A stretch of 64,000 nt of DNA. Source: Desulfurella acetivorans A63 (GTDB lineage: Bacteria > Campylobacterota_A > Desulfurellia > Desulfurellales > Desulfurellaceae). The stretch spans positions 451,171-515,170 of the forward strand of contig CP007051.1 in assembly GCA_000517565.1 (NCBI GenBank), written 5' to 3'. A program made the translations under genes and the position numbers. Shown in pieces: positions 28,529 through 37,388 of the stretch. Under the pieces are notes generated by a model. The model was not told the DNA's origin and did no database searches. It worked only from the letters and a program-made list of their open reading frames with translations. Within the stretch, counting starts at the first letter, position 1; every line of letters starts with the position of its first letter.

Positions 28529-28813
28529 GTGAATACGAACAAGTTGTACGTAGGTAATTTAAATTACCGAACGACGGAAGAGAAACTTAAAGAAGTTTTC
28601 TCAGGTTATGGTAATGTAGTATCGGTAAAGGTTATTGAAGGTAAAGGTTTTGGCTTTGTAGAAATGGAATCAAAAGACGATGCCCAAAAAGCTAAAGACG
28701 CTTTAGACAACACAGATTTAGACGGCAGAAACATCAGGGTAGATGAAGCAAAACCAAGGGAGTCAAATCCAAGACAAAGGTCAAATTACTCTAACTCAAG
28801 AAACAGATTTTAA
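28529..28813 (+). CDS. RNA-binding protein with one RRM domain
   Basis: 94 residues from GTG 28529, which lies 9 bases after GGAG; the longer frame upstream has no RBS. RNP2 (LYVGNLNY) and RNP1 (KGFGFVEM) are intact, and a short Arg/Ser/Asn-rich tail follows. Proteins of this size in bacteria resemble the cyanobacterial Rbp family and are often linked to cold or RNA stability. It has its own promoter and terminator. Confidence 0.9.
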   Translation: MNTNKLYVGNLNYRTTEEKLKEVFSGYGNVVSVKVIEGKGFGFVEMESKDDAQKAKDALDNTDLDGRNIRVDEAKPRESNPRQRSNYSNSRNRF

Positions 28814-28821
28814 TCCACTTT

Positions 28822-28856
28822 TATAAGCAGGGCAGTAAGCCCTGCTTATATATTTT
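28822..28856 (+). terminator. Terminator after the RRM gene
   Basis: TATAAGCAGGGC and GCCCTGCTTATA form a perfect 12-bp stem with loop AGTAA, followed by TATTTTATAT. The hemW stop on the other strand is at its edge, so it may also block antisense reading. Confidence 0.85.
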
Positions 28857-29961
28857 ATATAAAATCAGATAATATATAATTTGAAATTAAGAGTTTTTTG
28901 GGATTTGCAATTTTAATTGAACCTCTAACTTTTTTTAGAGTTTTTAGTTCGTAGTGCTTTGAAAGTTCTTTTTTAAAAATTTCCTCTATATTGCAATTAT
29001 ACCTTTGATTAAAGTTATTTATGTTTATGCCTTTTATTGTACGCAAACCTATAACAAATGCTTCTTTAATTTGTTTGTCGATATTTAATCTCTCTTTGTA
29101 AACAACTGGACTTTTATCTAACAAAACTTTGTTTATGTAATCATCTAAGTTATCTGTGTTTTTGTACCTTACAGAATTTATATGGGAGCTTGCACTTAAA
29201 CCAAAGCCTATATAATCATAATTTTGCCAGTAAGCTTGATTATGTTTACTTTCAAAGCCTTTTTTTGCAAAATTTGAAATTTCGTATTGATTTATATTGT
29301 GTTTTTTTAAGAATTTTATTAAATATAAAAATTGTTTTTCTACATTTTCCTCTTGCAGATAAACTTTTTGTTTGTAAAATAAAGTGCCTTTTTCTATAGA
29401 TAAAATATAAGCAGATATATGCTTTAGTGGGAAAAGCACAGCATTATTTAAGTCTTCTTGCAAAATATTAAAATTTTCAAATCCATATATTAAATCAATA
29501 CTTACATTGTCAAACAACTCTATAGTATTTTCTATAGCCCTAAAACTTTCTTGAGCATTATGCAGTCTCTGTAAGAATTGAAGTTTTTGATTATTAAAAG
29601 ATTGTATACCTAAACTTATTCTTGTAAAACCAATTTCTTTTAATTTTTGTAGATAATTTTTAGTTGCATTGTTTGGGTTCACTTCAATTGTTATCTCACA
29701 TGCTTTTGATATATGGTATTTTTTGATTGTATTTAAAATCAACACAAGTTCTTCTGGTTTTAATAATGACGGTGTACCGCCCCCAAAATAGATCGTCTCA
29801 ATTTTATATGAATTATTTTTCAAAAAAAAGCTTTCAATTTCTTTAACCAAAGCTTTTAAGTAGAGGTGCTTTGTGCTAATTGATTTTTCATATGAGATAA
29901 ATGAACAATAAGGACATTTTTTATAACAAAAAGGTATATGAATATAAACATAAAGATTCAT
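28855..29961 (-). CDS. hemW: HemW-like radical SAM protein (heme chaperone / HemN-like)
   Basis: 368 residues with the radical SAM cluster CYKKCPYC near residue 12 (HIPFCYKKCPYCSF), YFGGGTPSLL, and LGIQSFNNQKLQFLQR. The set of motifs and length fit HemW rather than true oxygen-independent coproporphyrinogen oxidase HemN, which is longer. Overlaps the upstream gene by four bases, in an operon with mnmA. Confidence 0.88.
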   Translation of the reverse strand: MNLYVYIHIPFCYKKCPYCSFISYEKSISTKHLYLKALVKEIESFFLKNNSYKIETIYFGGGTPSLLKPEELVLILNTIKKYHISKACEITIEVNPNNATKNYLQKLKEIGFTRISLGIQSFNNQKLQFLQRLHNAQESFRAIENTIELFDNVSIDLIYGFENFNILQEDLNNAVLFPLKHISAYILSIEKGTLFYKQKVYLQEENVEKQFLYLIKFLKKHNINQYEISNFAKKGFESKHNQAYWQNYDYIGFGLSASSHINSVRYKNTDNLDDYINKVLLDKSPVVYKERLNIDKQIKEAFVIGLRTIKGININNFNQRYNCNIEEIFKKELSKHYELKTLKKVRGSIKIANPKKLLISNYILSDFI

Positions 29962-30464
29962 GTTGAGAATTTTTTAATAGTAATATTGTTTTTTTTGCTA
30001 ATAAGCTCGTCAATAAGCAAGAATTTTTCTTCAAATATGGATGGTATTTTTTGTTTTATATCATTATAAGAAGTTTTATCTGATAATCTTAAGGCTAAAT
30101 TGAAAAGCTTGTTTCCCATTAAATAATCTACAATAAATAAATCAGCGTTTTTCGTATTTTGTATTGTTTTATATATTGAATATTGATTCGAACTGTTTTT
30201 GCATAAAAATATTACAATACAATCAAATTTGATGTCTAATATACAATTTTCTAAATTTTCTACATTGCATTCATATATATTTTCTTTAGGAAGATGTTCA
30301 AGTAATATAGATTTTAAATAATTTATTTGTTTGTAGAAAACTAAGATATTAGAATAGTATTCAGGTTTTATAAAGGATATAGTTTCAACAATATGAGGTT
30401 CGTATCTTAAGTTTCTTATAAATTTGGTTTTTACAAAATTTTTAAATATATCTTCAAACTTCAT
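29958..30464 (-). CDS. Uncharacterised protein between mnmA and hemW
   Basis: 168 residues, not recognised. The middle holds alternating strands and helices (NILVFYKQINYLKSILLEHL, then FDCIVIFLCKN and NADLFIVDYLMG), which look like a Rossmann-type or degenerate methyltransferase core, but no SAM glycine loop is visible. No signal peptide or membrane helix. It overlaps mnmA by 11 bases and hemW by four, so it is translated with them; that context hints at tRNA or cofactor work but proves nothing. Confidence 0.75.
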   Translation of the reverse strand: MKFEDIFKNFVKTKFIRNLRYEPHIVETISFIKPEYYSNILVFYKQINYLKSILLEHLPKENIYECNVENLENCILDIKFDCIVIFLCKNSSNQYSIYKTIQNTKNADLFIVDYLMGNKLFNLALRLSDKTSYNDIKQKIPSIFEEKFLLIDELISKKNNITIKKFST

Positions 30465-31416
30465 CTATCCTTCCGCATCCGACAATTAAGTCATTATGGT
30501 AAAATACAGCAATCTGACCTTTAGTTATAGCAAACAATGCTTCGTCTAAAAAGACTTTTCTGGTATCTGGTTCAAATTTTGCTAGTGTACTTTTTGCTTT
30601 GAACCTTATGAGACATTCTACTTTATTGTGATTAAACCATTCTTTACTTTTAAGTAAATGTATTTGATTTATGGTAAATTTATCAGAATATAACTCATGC
30701 CTTTTAGCAATTTCAATATTACCATTAACTGCATCAATGCTCTTTACGTAGTATGGTTCGTTTGAAAATTTAATACCTTTTCTTTGACCAACAGTATAAT
30801 TGTGAAAACCGTTATGCAAACCTACTATTTGACTATTGTGTAGAATATAACCGCTTTTTGTATGATTTATGAGATTTCTGTAATCATTAACAAAGCATAG
30901 ATCGCTGCTTTCCTGTAAATTAAGAGGTATTTTAGTTTTAATATCTTTTTTTTCAAATTCTTTTAAAGGAAAAATTGTTCGTTCTACAGTTTTTTTTGGT
31001 AGATAAGCTAAAAAATAAGATTGGTCTTTATTTGAAAAGTGTTTTTTTATAAAACCATCTTGAGTATTAGCATAATGACCTGTTGCAATGTAATCTGTAT
31101 TATACTTGTCTGCTTGTTCAACCAATATTTTAAATTTAACAAGTGGATTACAAATACTACACGGATTGGGTGTAAAGCCTTTTTTATAGTCGTTTATAAA
31201 ACTATCAATTACTGTTTTTTTAAAATAATCTCTTATATCAAGTGTATAAAAGTCAATGTCATATTTTTTAAATAACTCAATGACTTCTTTTGAAACTGTA
31301 TTTTTACTTGTTAGCACTAAATTAATTGCTATAACATTGTAACCTTTTTCTGATAGATAAATGGCAGAAAAAGTACTATCAATTCCACCGCTTACACCAA
31401 TAAGCACACTTTTCAT
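30454..31416 (-). CDS. mnmA: tRNA-specific 2-thiouridylase MnmA
   Basis: Thiolates U34 of tRNAs for Lys, Glu and Gln. 320 residues from ATG 31416; a GTG two codons upstream is possible. PP-loop GVSGGIDSTFSA, catalytic Cys89 in NPCSICNPLVKF, second Cys174 in SDLCFVNDY, ATGHYAN and VGQRKGI are all present. At 320 residues it is shorter than the ~360 usual for the family, mostly in the C-terminal barrel. Confidence 0.93.
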   Translation of the reverse strand: MKSVLIGVSGGIDSTFSAIYLSEKGYNVIAINLVLTSKNTVSKEVIELFKKYDIDFYTLDIRDYFKKTVIDSFINDYKKGFTPNPCSICNPLVKFKILVEQADKYNTDYIATGHYANTQDGFIKKHFSNKDQSYFLAYLPKKTVERTIFPLKEFEKKDIKTKIPLNLQESSDLCFVNDYRNLINHTKSGYILHNSQIVGLHNGFHNYTVGQRKGIKFSNEPYYVKSIDAVNGNIEIAKRHELYSDKFTINQIHLLKSKEWFNHNKVECLIRFKAKSTLAKFEPDTRKVFLDEALFAITKGQIAVFYHNDLIVGCGRIDEV

Positions 31417-31632
31417 TGTCACCTAAAAAATTAAAATTTTCTATTAAATAATATCATATAAGTTTTTGCATTGCAAAAGTTAACTTTTTAAAATAAGAAA
31501 TTAATAAATATTTTTTTATAAATACAATTTGTAAAACTATATAAAACAATATGTTAAAAGTGTAAATTTTAATTTTTTTGTTTACTTCCAATGCATTTTA
31601 TGGTAAATATGAAAAAATAAGGAGGAAAGAAA

Positions 31633-31644
31633 ATGGTAATTTAA
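31633..31644 (+). other. Possible three-codon minicistron in the acl operon leader
   Basis: AAGGAGG is followed 7 bases later by ATG GTA ATT TAA (M-V-I-stop). A second strong SD and the real first gene follow 40 bases on. It may be chance, or a leader that tunes translation. The 266 bases between mnmA and the V4R gene otherwise hold only AT-rich promoter-like sequence. Confidence 0.3.
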
Positions 31645-31682
31645 TTAAAAAGTAATCTAAAACAAAGATAGGAGGGGGAAAA

Positions 31683-32165
31683 ATGAAAGAGGGGGAAATT
31701 TATGAAAAAGCAAAAGGTTATTTTGAATCTGAAAGTTTTCCGTTACCAAAATCTGTATTTAGGGAATTTTATTCTCAATTAATTAAGCTTTCCGGTTTTG
31801 GACTAGGCGGCATATTTGTTTTATCAGGTAAAAAAGCAGGGGCACGGGCCGCAGTTTACCTCAAAAAATTGGTAGGAGAAAGTTTAACACAAGATGATAC
31901 TAAAACATGTATAATTGCTGCACTTCAAGCTTATAACCAAAAAGTAATAGAATTTAATTTAGAAGATAATTTTGCCCTAATTAAAATTGATAATTCTATC
32001 TTTGCTGATGGCATAACAAGCAAAAAGCCTGTTTGTTTACCACTTGGGGGAAGTCTTGCTGGTATGATGGAAACTTTTATGGGTGGCAGCTTTGAACCTA
32101 AAGAAATAGAATGTAAAGCATGTGGAGGCCAATATTGCGTATTTGAAATAAAAAGGAAAAGTTAA
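31683..32165 (+). CDS. V4R-domain protein
   Basis: 160 residues. The C-terminal half matches the V4R (4-vinyl reductase) fold: a region with FALIKIDNSIFADG, a glycine-rich LGGSLAGMMETFMGGSF, and a closing Cys motif ECKACGGQYCVFEI (C-x2-C-x4-C) that could hold metal. The domain is thought to bind small hydrophobic ligands and often appears in regulators. First gene of the operon leading to ATP-citrate lyase, with SD AGGAGGGGG; its partner may be the XRE regulator just downstream. Confidence 0.82.
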   Translation: MKEGEIYEKAKGYFESESFPLPKSVFREFYSQLIKLSGFGLGGIFVLSGKKAGARAAVYLKKLVGESLTQDDTKTCIIAALQAYNQKVIEFNLEDNFALIKIDNSIFADGITSKKPVCLPLGGSLAGMMETFMGGSFEPKEIECKACGGQYCVFEIKRKS

Positions 32166-32191
32166 TTAGTCGCTTAAAAGAGGGGGAAGCG

Positions 32192-32737
32192 ATGAATTTA
32201 CAAGCTGAAAAGATTAAAATTCAAAGAAAAAAAGTTGGTTTGACGATTAAAGAGCTTGCAAAAAAAATTGGCTATACGGATGCTTACATTTCTCAAATTG
32301 AGAATTGCAAGGTAGTACCATCTATTAAGGTATTAAAAAAGATTGTAGATACGCTTGATCTAAGTTTTAGAGATATTCTGATTTCTAATAGCCAACAAGA
32401 AAAGTTTTTTTTCAAAAAAAGTGAGTATTTAGAAATAAGACGTCAAAATAATTCAATTGAAGAGAAGTTGTTATGTTCAAATCTTTCGTTTAAGAAAATG
32501 CAACCAACATACAAAATTATTAAACCTAATACTGAGTGTATAATTAATCTAAAGCCTAAAGACGAAAAATTTGGATATATTTTAAAAGGTATGATTGAGT
32601 TAGACTTAGATAATAAAATTATTATTTTAAATGAACATGATAGTTTTTATATAACATATCATAATTACATTACAATAAAAAATACAAACACAATTAATGC
32701 TGAATTAATTTGCATGGATTTACCACCAAATATTTGA
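32192..32737 (+). CDS. XRE-family transcriptional regulator with cupin sensor domain
   Basis: 181 residues: N-terminal helix-turn-helix (about 5-60, KKVGLTIKELAKKIGYTDAYISQIENCKVVPS), then a beta-rich C-terminal cupin (about 105-180, FGYILKGMIELDLDNKIIILNEHDSFYI). Architecture is that of small-molecule-sensing repressors/activators. Sits between the V4R gene and the crotonase gene with short gaps, so it probably controls this operon. Confidence 0.87.
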   Translation: MNLQAEKIKIQRKKVGLTIKELAKKIGYTDAYISQIENCKVVPSIKVLKKIVDTLDLSFRDILISNSQQEKFFFKKSEYLEIRRQNNSIEEKLLCSNLSFKKMQPTYKIIKPNTECIINLKPKDEKFGYILKGMIELDLDNKIIILNEHDSFYITYHNYITIKNTNTINAELICMDLPPNI

Positions 32738-32743
32738 GGTTAT

Positions 32744-33511
32744 ATGGAGAGCATTATTATTAAAAAAAATGAACTTATAAGTACAATAATACTTAACAAA
32801 CCAAAGCAGTTTAATGCTTTTGATATTGATCTTGCAACGGATTTAAATAATGCACTTAAAGAACTTGATAAAGATGATTCAACTAGAGTAATTATAATTC
32901 AAGGTAGTAAAAAGTATTTTAGTGTAGGTATTTCTTTAGAAGAATTACAAAACAAGAGCGTTCAACAAGCAAAAGAATTTGTATATGCCATGAATGAGTT
33001 TTATCATACAATTCATCACTTAAGAAAACCTACGATTGCAAGTGTTAGTGGATATGCTGTAGCAAATGGTGCTGGACTTTTGTTTGCATGCGATTTGGCT
33101 GTATGCTCAAAATCTACTAAAATTGGTATAACAGCAATTAATGTGGGACTTTGTGGTATTGGAGCAAGTTTGCCTTTGAGGTATTCTTTGAGCAAAAAAA
33201 TAATAATGGAAATGTTGCTAACTGGAAAAGTACTAAATGCCTATCAAGCAAAAAGAATGTTAATGGTTAACAAAGTAGTTGATGGAAAATTTCTCGAAGA
33301 GGAAACCTATAAGCTGGCTTTTAATATTGCTCAAAAAAATAGTAGTGCAATTGAAATAACTAAAATTGGTATTGAAAATCTAACTGATATGGAATTTGAT
33401 AAGGCAGTTGATTATTCAAGTGATTTATTTAGCTATATTGTGAACCTAGAAGAGACAAAATCAACTTTAATAAAAAAAATAAATAAAAAAAGAGGGGGTA
33501 AAAATGATTAG
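32744..33511 (+). CDS. Crotonase-fold protein lacking both hydratase glutamates
   Basis: 255 residues aligned by eye with enoyl-CoA hydratase. The oxyanion-hole regions are kept (VGISLEEL near residue 63; SVSGYAVANGAG near 101-111). The two catalytic glutamates of hydratases fall on Gly111 and Ala131, so ordinary hydration is unlikely. Other crotonase activities (isomerase, thioesterase, decarboxylase, dehalogenase types) use different residues. Lies directly upstream of the ATP-citrate lyase genes, suggesting an acyl-CoA substrate, but I do not assign a reaction. Confidence 0.85.
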   Translation: MESIIIKKNELISTIILNKPKQFNAFDIDLATDLNNALKELDKDDSTRVIIIQGSKKYFSVGISLEELQNKSVQQAKEFVYAMNEFYHTIHHLRKPTIASVSGYAVANGAGLLFACDLAVCSKSTKIGITAINVGLCGIGASLPLRYSLSKKIIMEMLLTGKVLNAYQAKRMLMVNKVVDGKFLEEETYKLAFNIAQKNSSAIEITKIGIENLTDMEFDKAVDYSSDLFSYIVNLEETKSTLIKKINKKRGGKND

Positions 33512-33533
33512 AGTTAGAGATAACCCTGTCTAA
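33504..33533 (+). other. Possible nine-codon minicistron between crotonase gene and aclB
   Basis: AGAGGGGG is followed by ATG ATT AGA GTT AGA GAT AAC CCT GTC TAA, overlapping the crotonase stop. The SD is as strong as those of the neighbouring genes, while the next real start (33590) has its own. May be a translational leader or a chance frame. Confidence 0.3.
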
Positions 33534-33589
33534 TTAATAACCATTTATAAATAAATTAAAAATTGATTAATAGCCAAAAGGAGGGGGTA

Positions 33590-34931
33590 ATGGCTGAAAG
33601 AGGGATTAGAGAATTTGATGCAAAAAGGATTTTGCACAAAAATTGGGAAAGTTATTTTGGGAACAAATTAATCTACGATTTTAAATCTTTACTCGTAACA
33701 CAACATACTAATTTCGAAAGCATGGTTTCAGAATATACATGGTTGGATAAAGTACCTTTAGTTGTTAAACCAGATATGTTGTTTGGAAATCGTGGTAAAC
33801 TAGGACTTGTTTATTTTAAAAAGGAAACACCTGGTGATATATTCTTAAAAGATGCTATTGAGTGGATAAAACAAAAAAGTAAACAAAGCATTAGCATTAA
33901 AGGCACAAAAGGTTATTTAACGCATTTTCTAATTGAGCCTTTTTTGAAACATTCAACTAAAGATGAATCGTTTGTAGCATTTTCTATGGATGAAGATGCA
34001 GACAATATCTACATGTCTGCTTACGGAGGAATTGACATAGAAGAACATTGGGATAAAACTACATGTTGTAAAATACCCATATTTGCAAGTAAAGAAGAAA
34101 TTATTTCTATTATAAATTCCAATATTCCAAGTGAGATCCAAAATAAATTAGTGTATGCTGAGTTTGTTGCAAACGCCTACCAATTTTTTAAAGATTTGCA
34201 TTTTACATATTTTGAGATCAACCCATTAGTTATTTTTGATAATAGGGTTTTTGTTCTTGATTTAGTGGCAAAGGTTGATGATACCGCAATTTATTTAGTG
34301 GGAAAAAAATGGGGTGATATAGAATTTACACAAGGTTTTTCTAGGCCATTAAGTAAAGAAGAAAAGTACATTAAAGAGCTTGATAAAAACTCTGGTGCGT
34401 CTTTGAAATTAACAATTTTAAACCCAAAGGGTAAAATCTGGTTATTAATAGCTGGAGGTGGAGCTTCTGTTGTTTATGCTGATGCTGTTGCAAACCTTGG
34501 GTACGCAGATGAACTTGCAAACTATGGGGAGTATTCTGGTAATCCATCTAGGTCGGAAGTAAGGGAATATACTGAAACTATTCTTAATTTGATGACAAAA
34601 GAAAGCATAAATAATCAGAAAAAAATATTACTGATTGGTGGTGCAATAGCAAATTTCACGGATGTTTCCAAAACGTTCGATGAAATTATTGATGCATTTG
34701 TTAAATATTCTGAAAAACTTAAACAAACAGGTGTTAAAATATATGTTAGAAGGGGAGGGCCAAAATTATTTACAAGGTTTAAATAAAATTAAAAATGCTG
34801 CTCTTGAATTAGGTTTAGATATAGAGGTTTATTGTCCAGAAGTGTTTATTACAGATATAGTAGATAGAGCTATTTTAAATAAAGAAATAGAAAGTGGGGT
34901 AAAAAATGAATCAAGAATACACATTGTTTGA
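33590..34931 (+). pseudogene. aclB: ATP-citrate lyase, small subunit AclB, with a single +1 frameshift
   Basis: ATP-grasp/CoA-binding part of ATP-citrate lyase, which splits citrate into acetyl-CoA and oxaloacetate in the reductive TCA cycle. Start ATG 33590 after AAGGAGGGGG. Motifs VVKPDML, GKLGLVYFK, FEINPLVI, AKVDDTA, AGGGASVVYADA and ELANYGEYSG are intact. In the first frame it ends at 34786 just after VRRGGP; the next frame continues at once with NYLQGLNK... to 34931. Removing one A from the AAAA at 34762-34765 restores a 446-residue protein. Recent inactivation, recoding or sequence error are all possible. Confidence 0.85.
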
Positions 34932-36763
34932 TAGAGGAACACAGGCAATATTTTGGAATTTAAATTTTGATGCTATCCAAAGAATGCTGGATTATGATTA
35001 TATGATAGGTAGAAATCCAAGCGTAGTAGCTATAGTTGGACTAAATTCTCAAAGGAATTTTGAAAAGTTTTTTTATGGAAACAAAGAAATACTTATACCA
35101 ATATATGATTCTTTAAAAAAAGCATCGGTTTTTCATCCTCAAGCATCTGTTTTACTTAATTTTGCATCATTTCGAAGTGCATACGAGATTACAAAGGAAG
35201 CATTAGCATTAACAAATATTAAAGTTATAGTAATAACAGCTGAAGGTGTACCTGAAAGATTTGCAAGAGAATTATCAATTCAAGCTAAAAAATTAAATAA
35301 GTGGATTATAGGTCCAGCATCAGTAGGTGGTATAAAACCCTATGCTTTTAAGATTGCAAATACGGGTGGTGCAGTTGAAAACATAAAACTTGCAAAATTA
35401 TTTAAAGAAGGAAGCGTAGGTATAGTAACTCGCTCTGGTGGCCTATTAAATGAACTTTTTAATATTGTTTCTCAATATGCTGATGGTGTAGCAGAAGGTA
35501 TAGCAATTGGGGGCGATAAATTTCCAGGGACAGAGTTTGTTGATCATCTAATTAGGTTTGAGAGAAATCCGAAGATTAAATTTTCTATAATGATAGGCGA
35601 GGTTGGTGGTAAAAGTGAGTATAAAGTTATTGAAGCAATAAAGAACAAATTAATAACAAAACCAATTATTGGCTGGTGTATTGGAACTGTCAGTGATTAT
35701 TTTGGAGGTTCAATTCAGTTTGGACATGCAGGCGCAAAAGCTGATAAAGCATCTGAAAGTGCTGTTCAAAAAAATAAAGCAATGAAACAAGCTGGCATAT
35801 TTGTTCCAAACGGTTTTAATCAATTCCCATATCTTGTAAAAGAGCTTTACGAATCATTAACAGATAATACAGTAGGTAACTCAAGCCAAGATATTAATAT
35901 TATAGATTTACCTTTAGATTGCGAAACATTAGTGAAGACAAACAAAGCAAGAAAAAAAACACACTTTGTATGCACTATATCCAATGATACAAAAGAAGAA
36001 ATTACTTATTGTAATATGCCTATTACTGAGATTGTAGAAAAAAAATACAGTAACTGATATTATTGGCTTGTTGTGGTTTAAACAAAAGTTTCCTGTATGG
36101 GCAAGTAATTTTATAGATTTGATTATAAAACTAACAGCTGATCATGGGCCAGCTGTTAGTGGTGCCCATAATACCAGAGTTACTGCGAGAGCTGGGAAAG
36201 ATTTAACTGCTAGCATTGCAAGCGGTATACTAACTATAGGACCTAGGTTTGGTGGCGCAATAGATGCAGCTGCTAAATATTTTAAAATGGCATATGAAAA
36301 CAAAATGGAACCAGAAGATTTTGTAGAATATATGAAAAATGTAGAAAAGATACCTATACCAGGCATAGGGCATAGAATAAAGTCAACTAAAAATCCAGAT
36401 AAACGAGTTGGTTTACTTAAAAATTATGTTTTTAATAAATTTCCCACTTGCAAATTGATAAATTATGCGTTAGATGTTGAAAAAGTTACTACATCTAAAA
36501 AAGAAAATTTGATTTTAAATGTTGATGGTGCAATTGGCGTTTCGCTCGTAGATATGTTTTGGGCTTTAAATTACAAAAATAAAGATATTGACAATCTTAT
36601 CCAAAGGGGTGCTTTCAATGCTTTTTTTGTTATTGGAAGAACTATAGGTTTAATAGGTCATTATTTAGACGAAAAACGGTTAAATATGCCATTGTATCGT
36701 CATCCGGTAGATGATATTTTATATGATGAAGAAAGTCCAATTGAGTATAGCCAGGAAGTTTAA
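34906..36763 (+). pseudogene. aclA: ATP-citrate lyase, large subunit AclA, with a single +1 frameshift
   Basis: Holds the phosphohistidine loop (IQFGHAGAKAD, near residue 270) and the C-terminal citrate-synthase-like domain (ADHGPAVSGAHNT, GIGHRIKS, LNVDGAIGV, YRHPVDDI). First frame runs 34906-36057; the rest is in the next frame from about 36038 to 36763. Removing one A from the eight-A run 36038-36045 rejoins them as ...EIVEKNTVTDIIGLLWFKQK..., giving 618 residues, normal for the family. Start follows GTGGGG and overlaps the restored aclB end by 26 bases. All active-site residues are kept. Confidence 0.87.
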
Positions 36764-36781
36764 CTTTCTGGCTATACTTGA
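36743..36781 (+). terminator. Hairpin over the aclA stop codon
   Basis: GTATAGCCAG and CTGGCTATAC form a 10-bp stem extended inward (GAAGTT/AACTTT) to about 16 bp, with the TAA stop in the loop. No tight T run follows, so termination strength is uncertain. Confidence 0.65.
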
Positions 36782-36914
36782 GTATTAGCTATAGTTTTAT
36801 TAAAATTTAATTAATTATACAAAAAATATATATTTATTTTAAGTACTAATTGAAAATTTGCAAAAATTTACATTTTGTGGTATTTTGGTTTTAGTTAGTT
36901 TTAAGGAGGAAAAA

Positions 36915-37379
36915 GTGGATATCAAAACACTCAAAGACATCATTAAAATTGTAGAAAATAGTCAGTTTGTAGAGTTTAGCTACAAAGATGATGAGCTTGA
37001 AATTACGTTAAAAAAGAAAGAAGCTTTTCCCGAAAGTGTTGTAGGCCAGGACAATCTTAGAGTTACTGAAGTAGTTTCACAATACCCTACGCAGTCTATA
37101 GTTGCAAAAGGCGCTCAAGAATCAGAGAAAGACCCTAATTTAATTGAAATAAGGTCTCCAATGGTAGCAACGTTTTATAGAGCACCAGCACCAGATGCAA
37201 AGCCATACGTTGAGGAAGGACAAAAAGTAAAAAAAGGCGAAGTGCTTTGTATTTTAGAGGCAATGAAAATAATGAACGAACTTGAAGCTGAATTTGATTG
37301 CACCATAGAAAAGATTCTTGTTGAAAACGCTCAAAAAGTAGAATTTGACCAACCTTTATTTTTAGTAAGAAAGGGTTAA
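36915..37379 (+). CDS. accB: Biotin carboxyl carrier protein of acetyl-CoA carboxylase
   Basis: 154 residues from GTG 36915, which follows AAGGAGG; a longer frame upstream lacks an RBS. N-terminal helix [14 protein letters not shown], flexible linker, then the biotinyl domain with the modified Lys in [11 protein letters not shown] normal operon partner of accC nine bases downstream. Confidence 0.95.
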   Translation: MDIKTLKDIIKIVENSQFVEFSYKDDELEITLKKKEAFPESVVGQDNLRVTEVVSQYPTQSIVAKGAQESEKDPNLIEIRSPMVATFYRAPAPDAKPYVEEGQKVKKGEVLCILEAMKIMNELEAEFDCTIEKILVENAQKVEFDQPLFLVRKG

Positions 37380-37388
37380 TTGTAAGGT

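Noticed and set aside
34762..34786. Programmed +1 frameshifting in aclB
   Set aside because: The site has no in-frame stop or rare codon at the shift point, and no stimulatory SD at the usual spacing; kept only as a remote option beside error or mutation.
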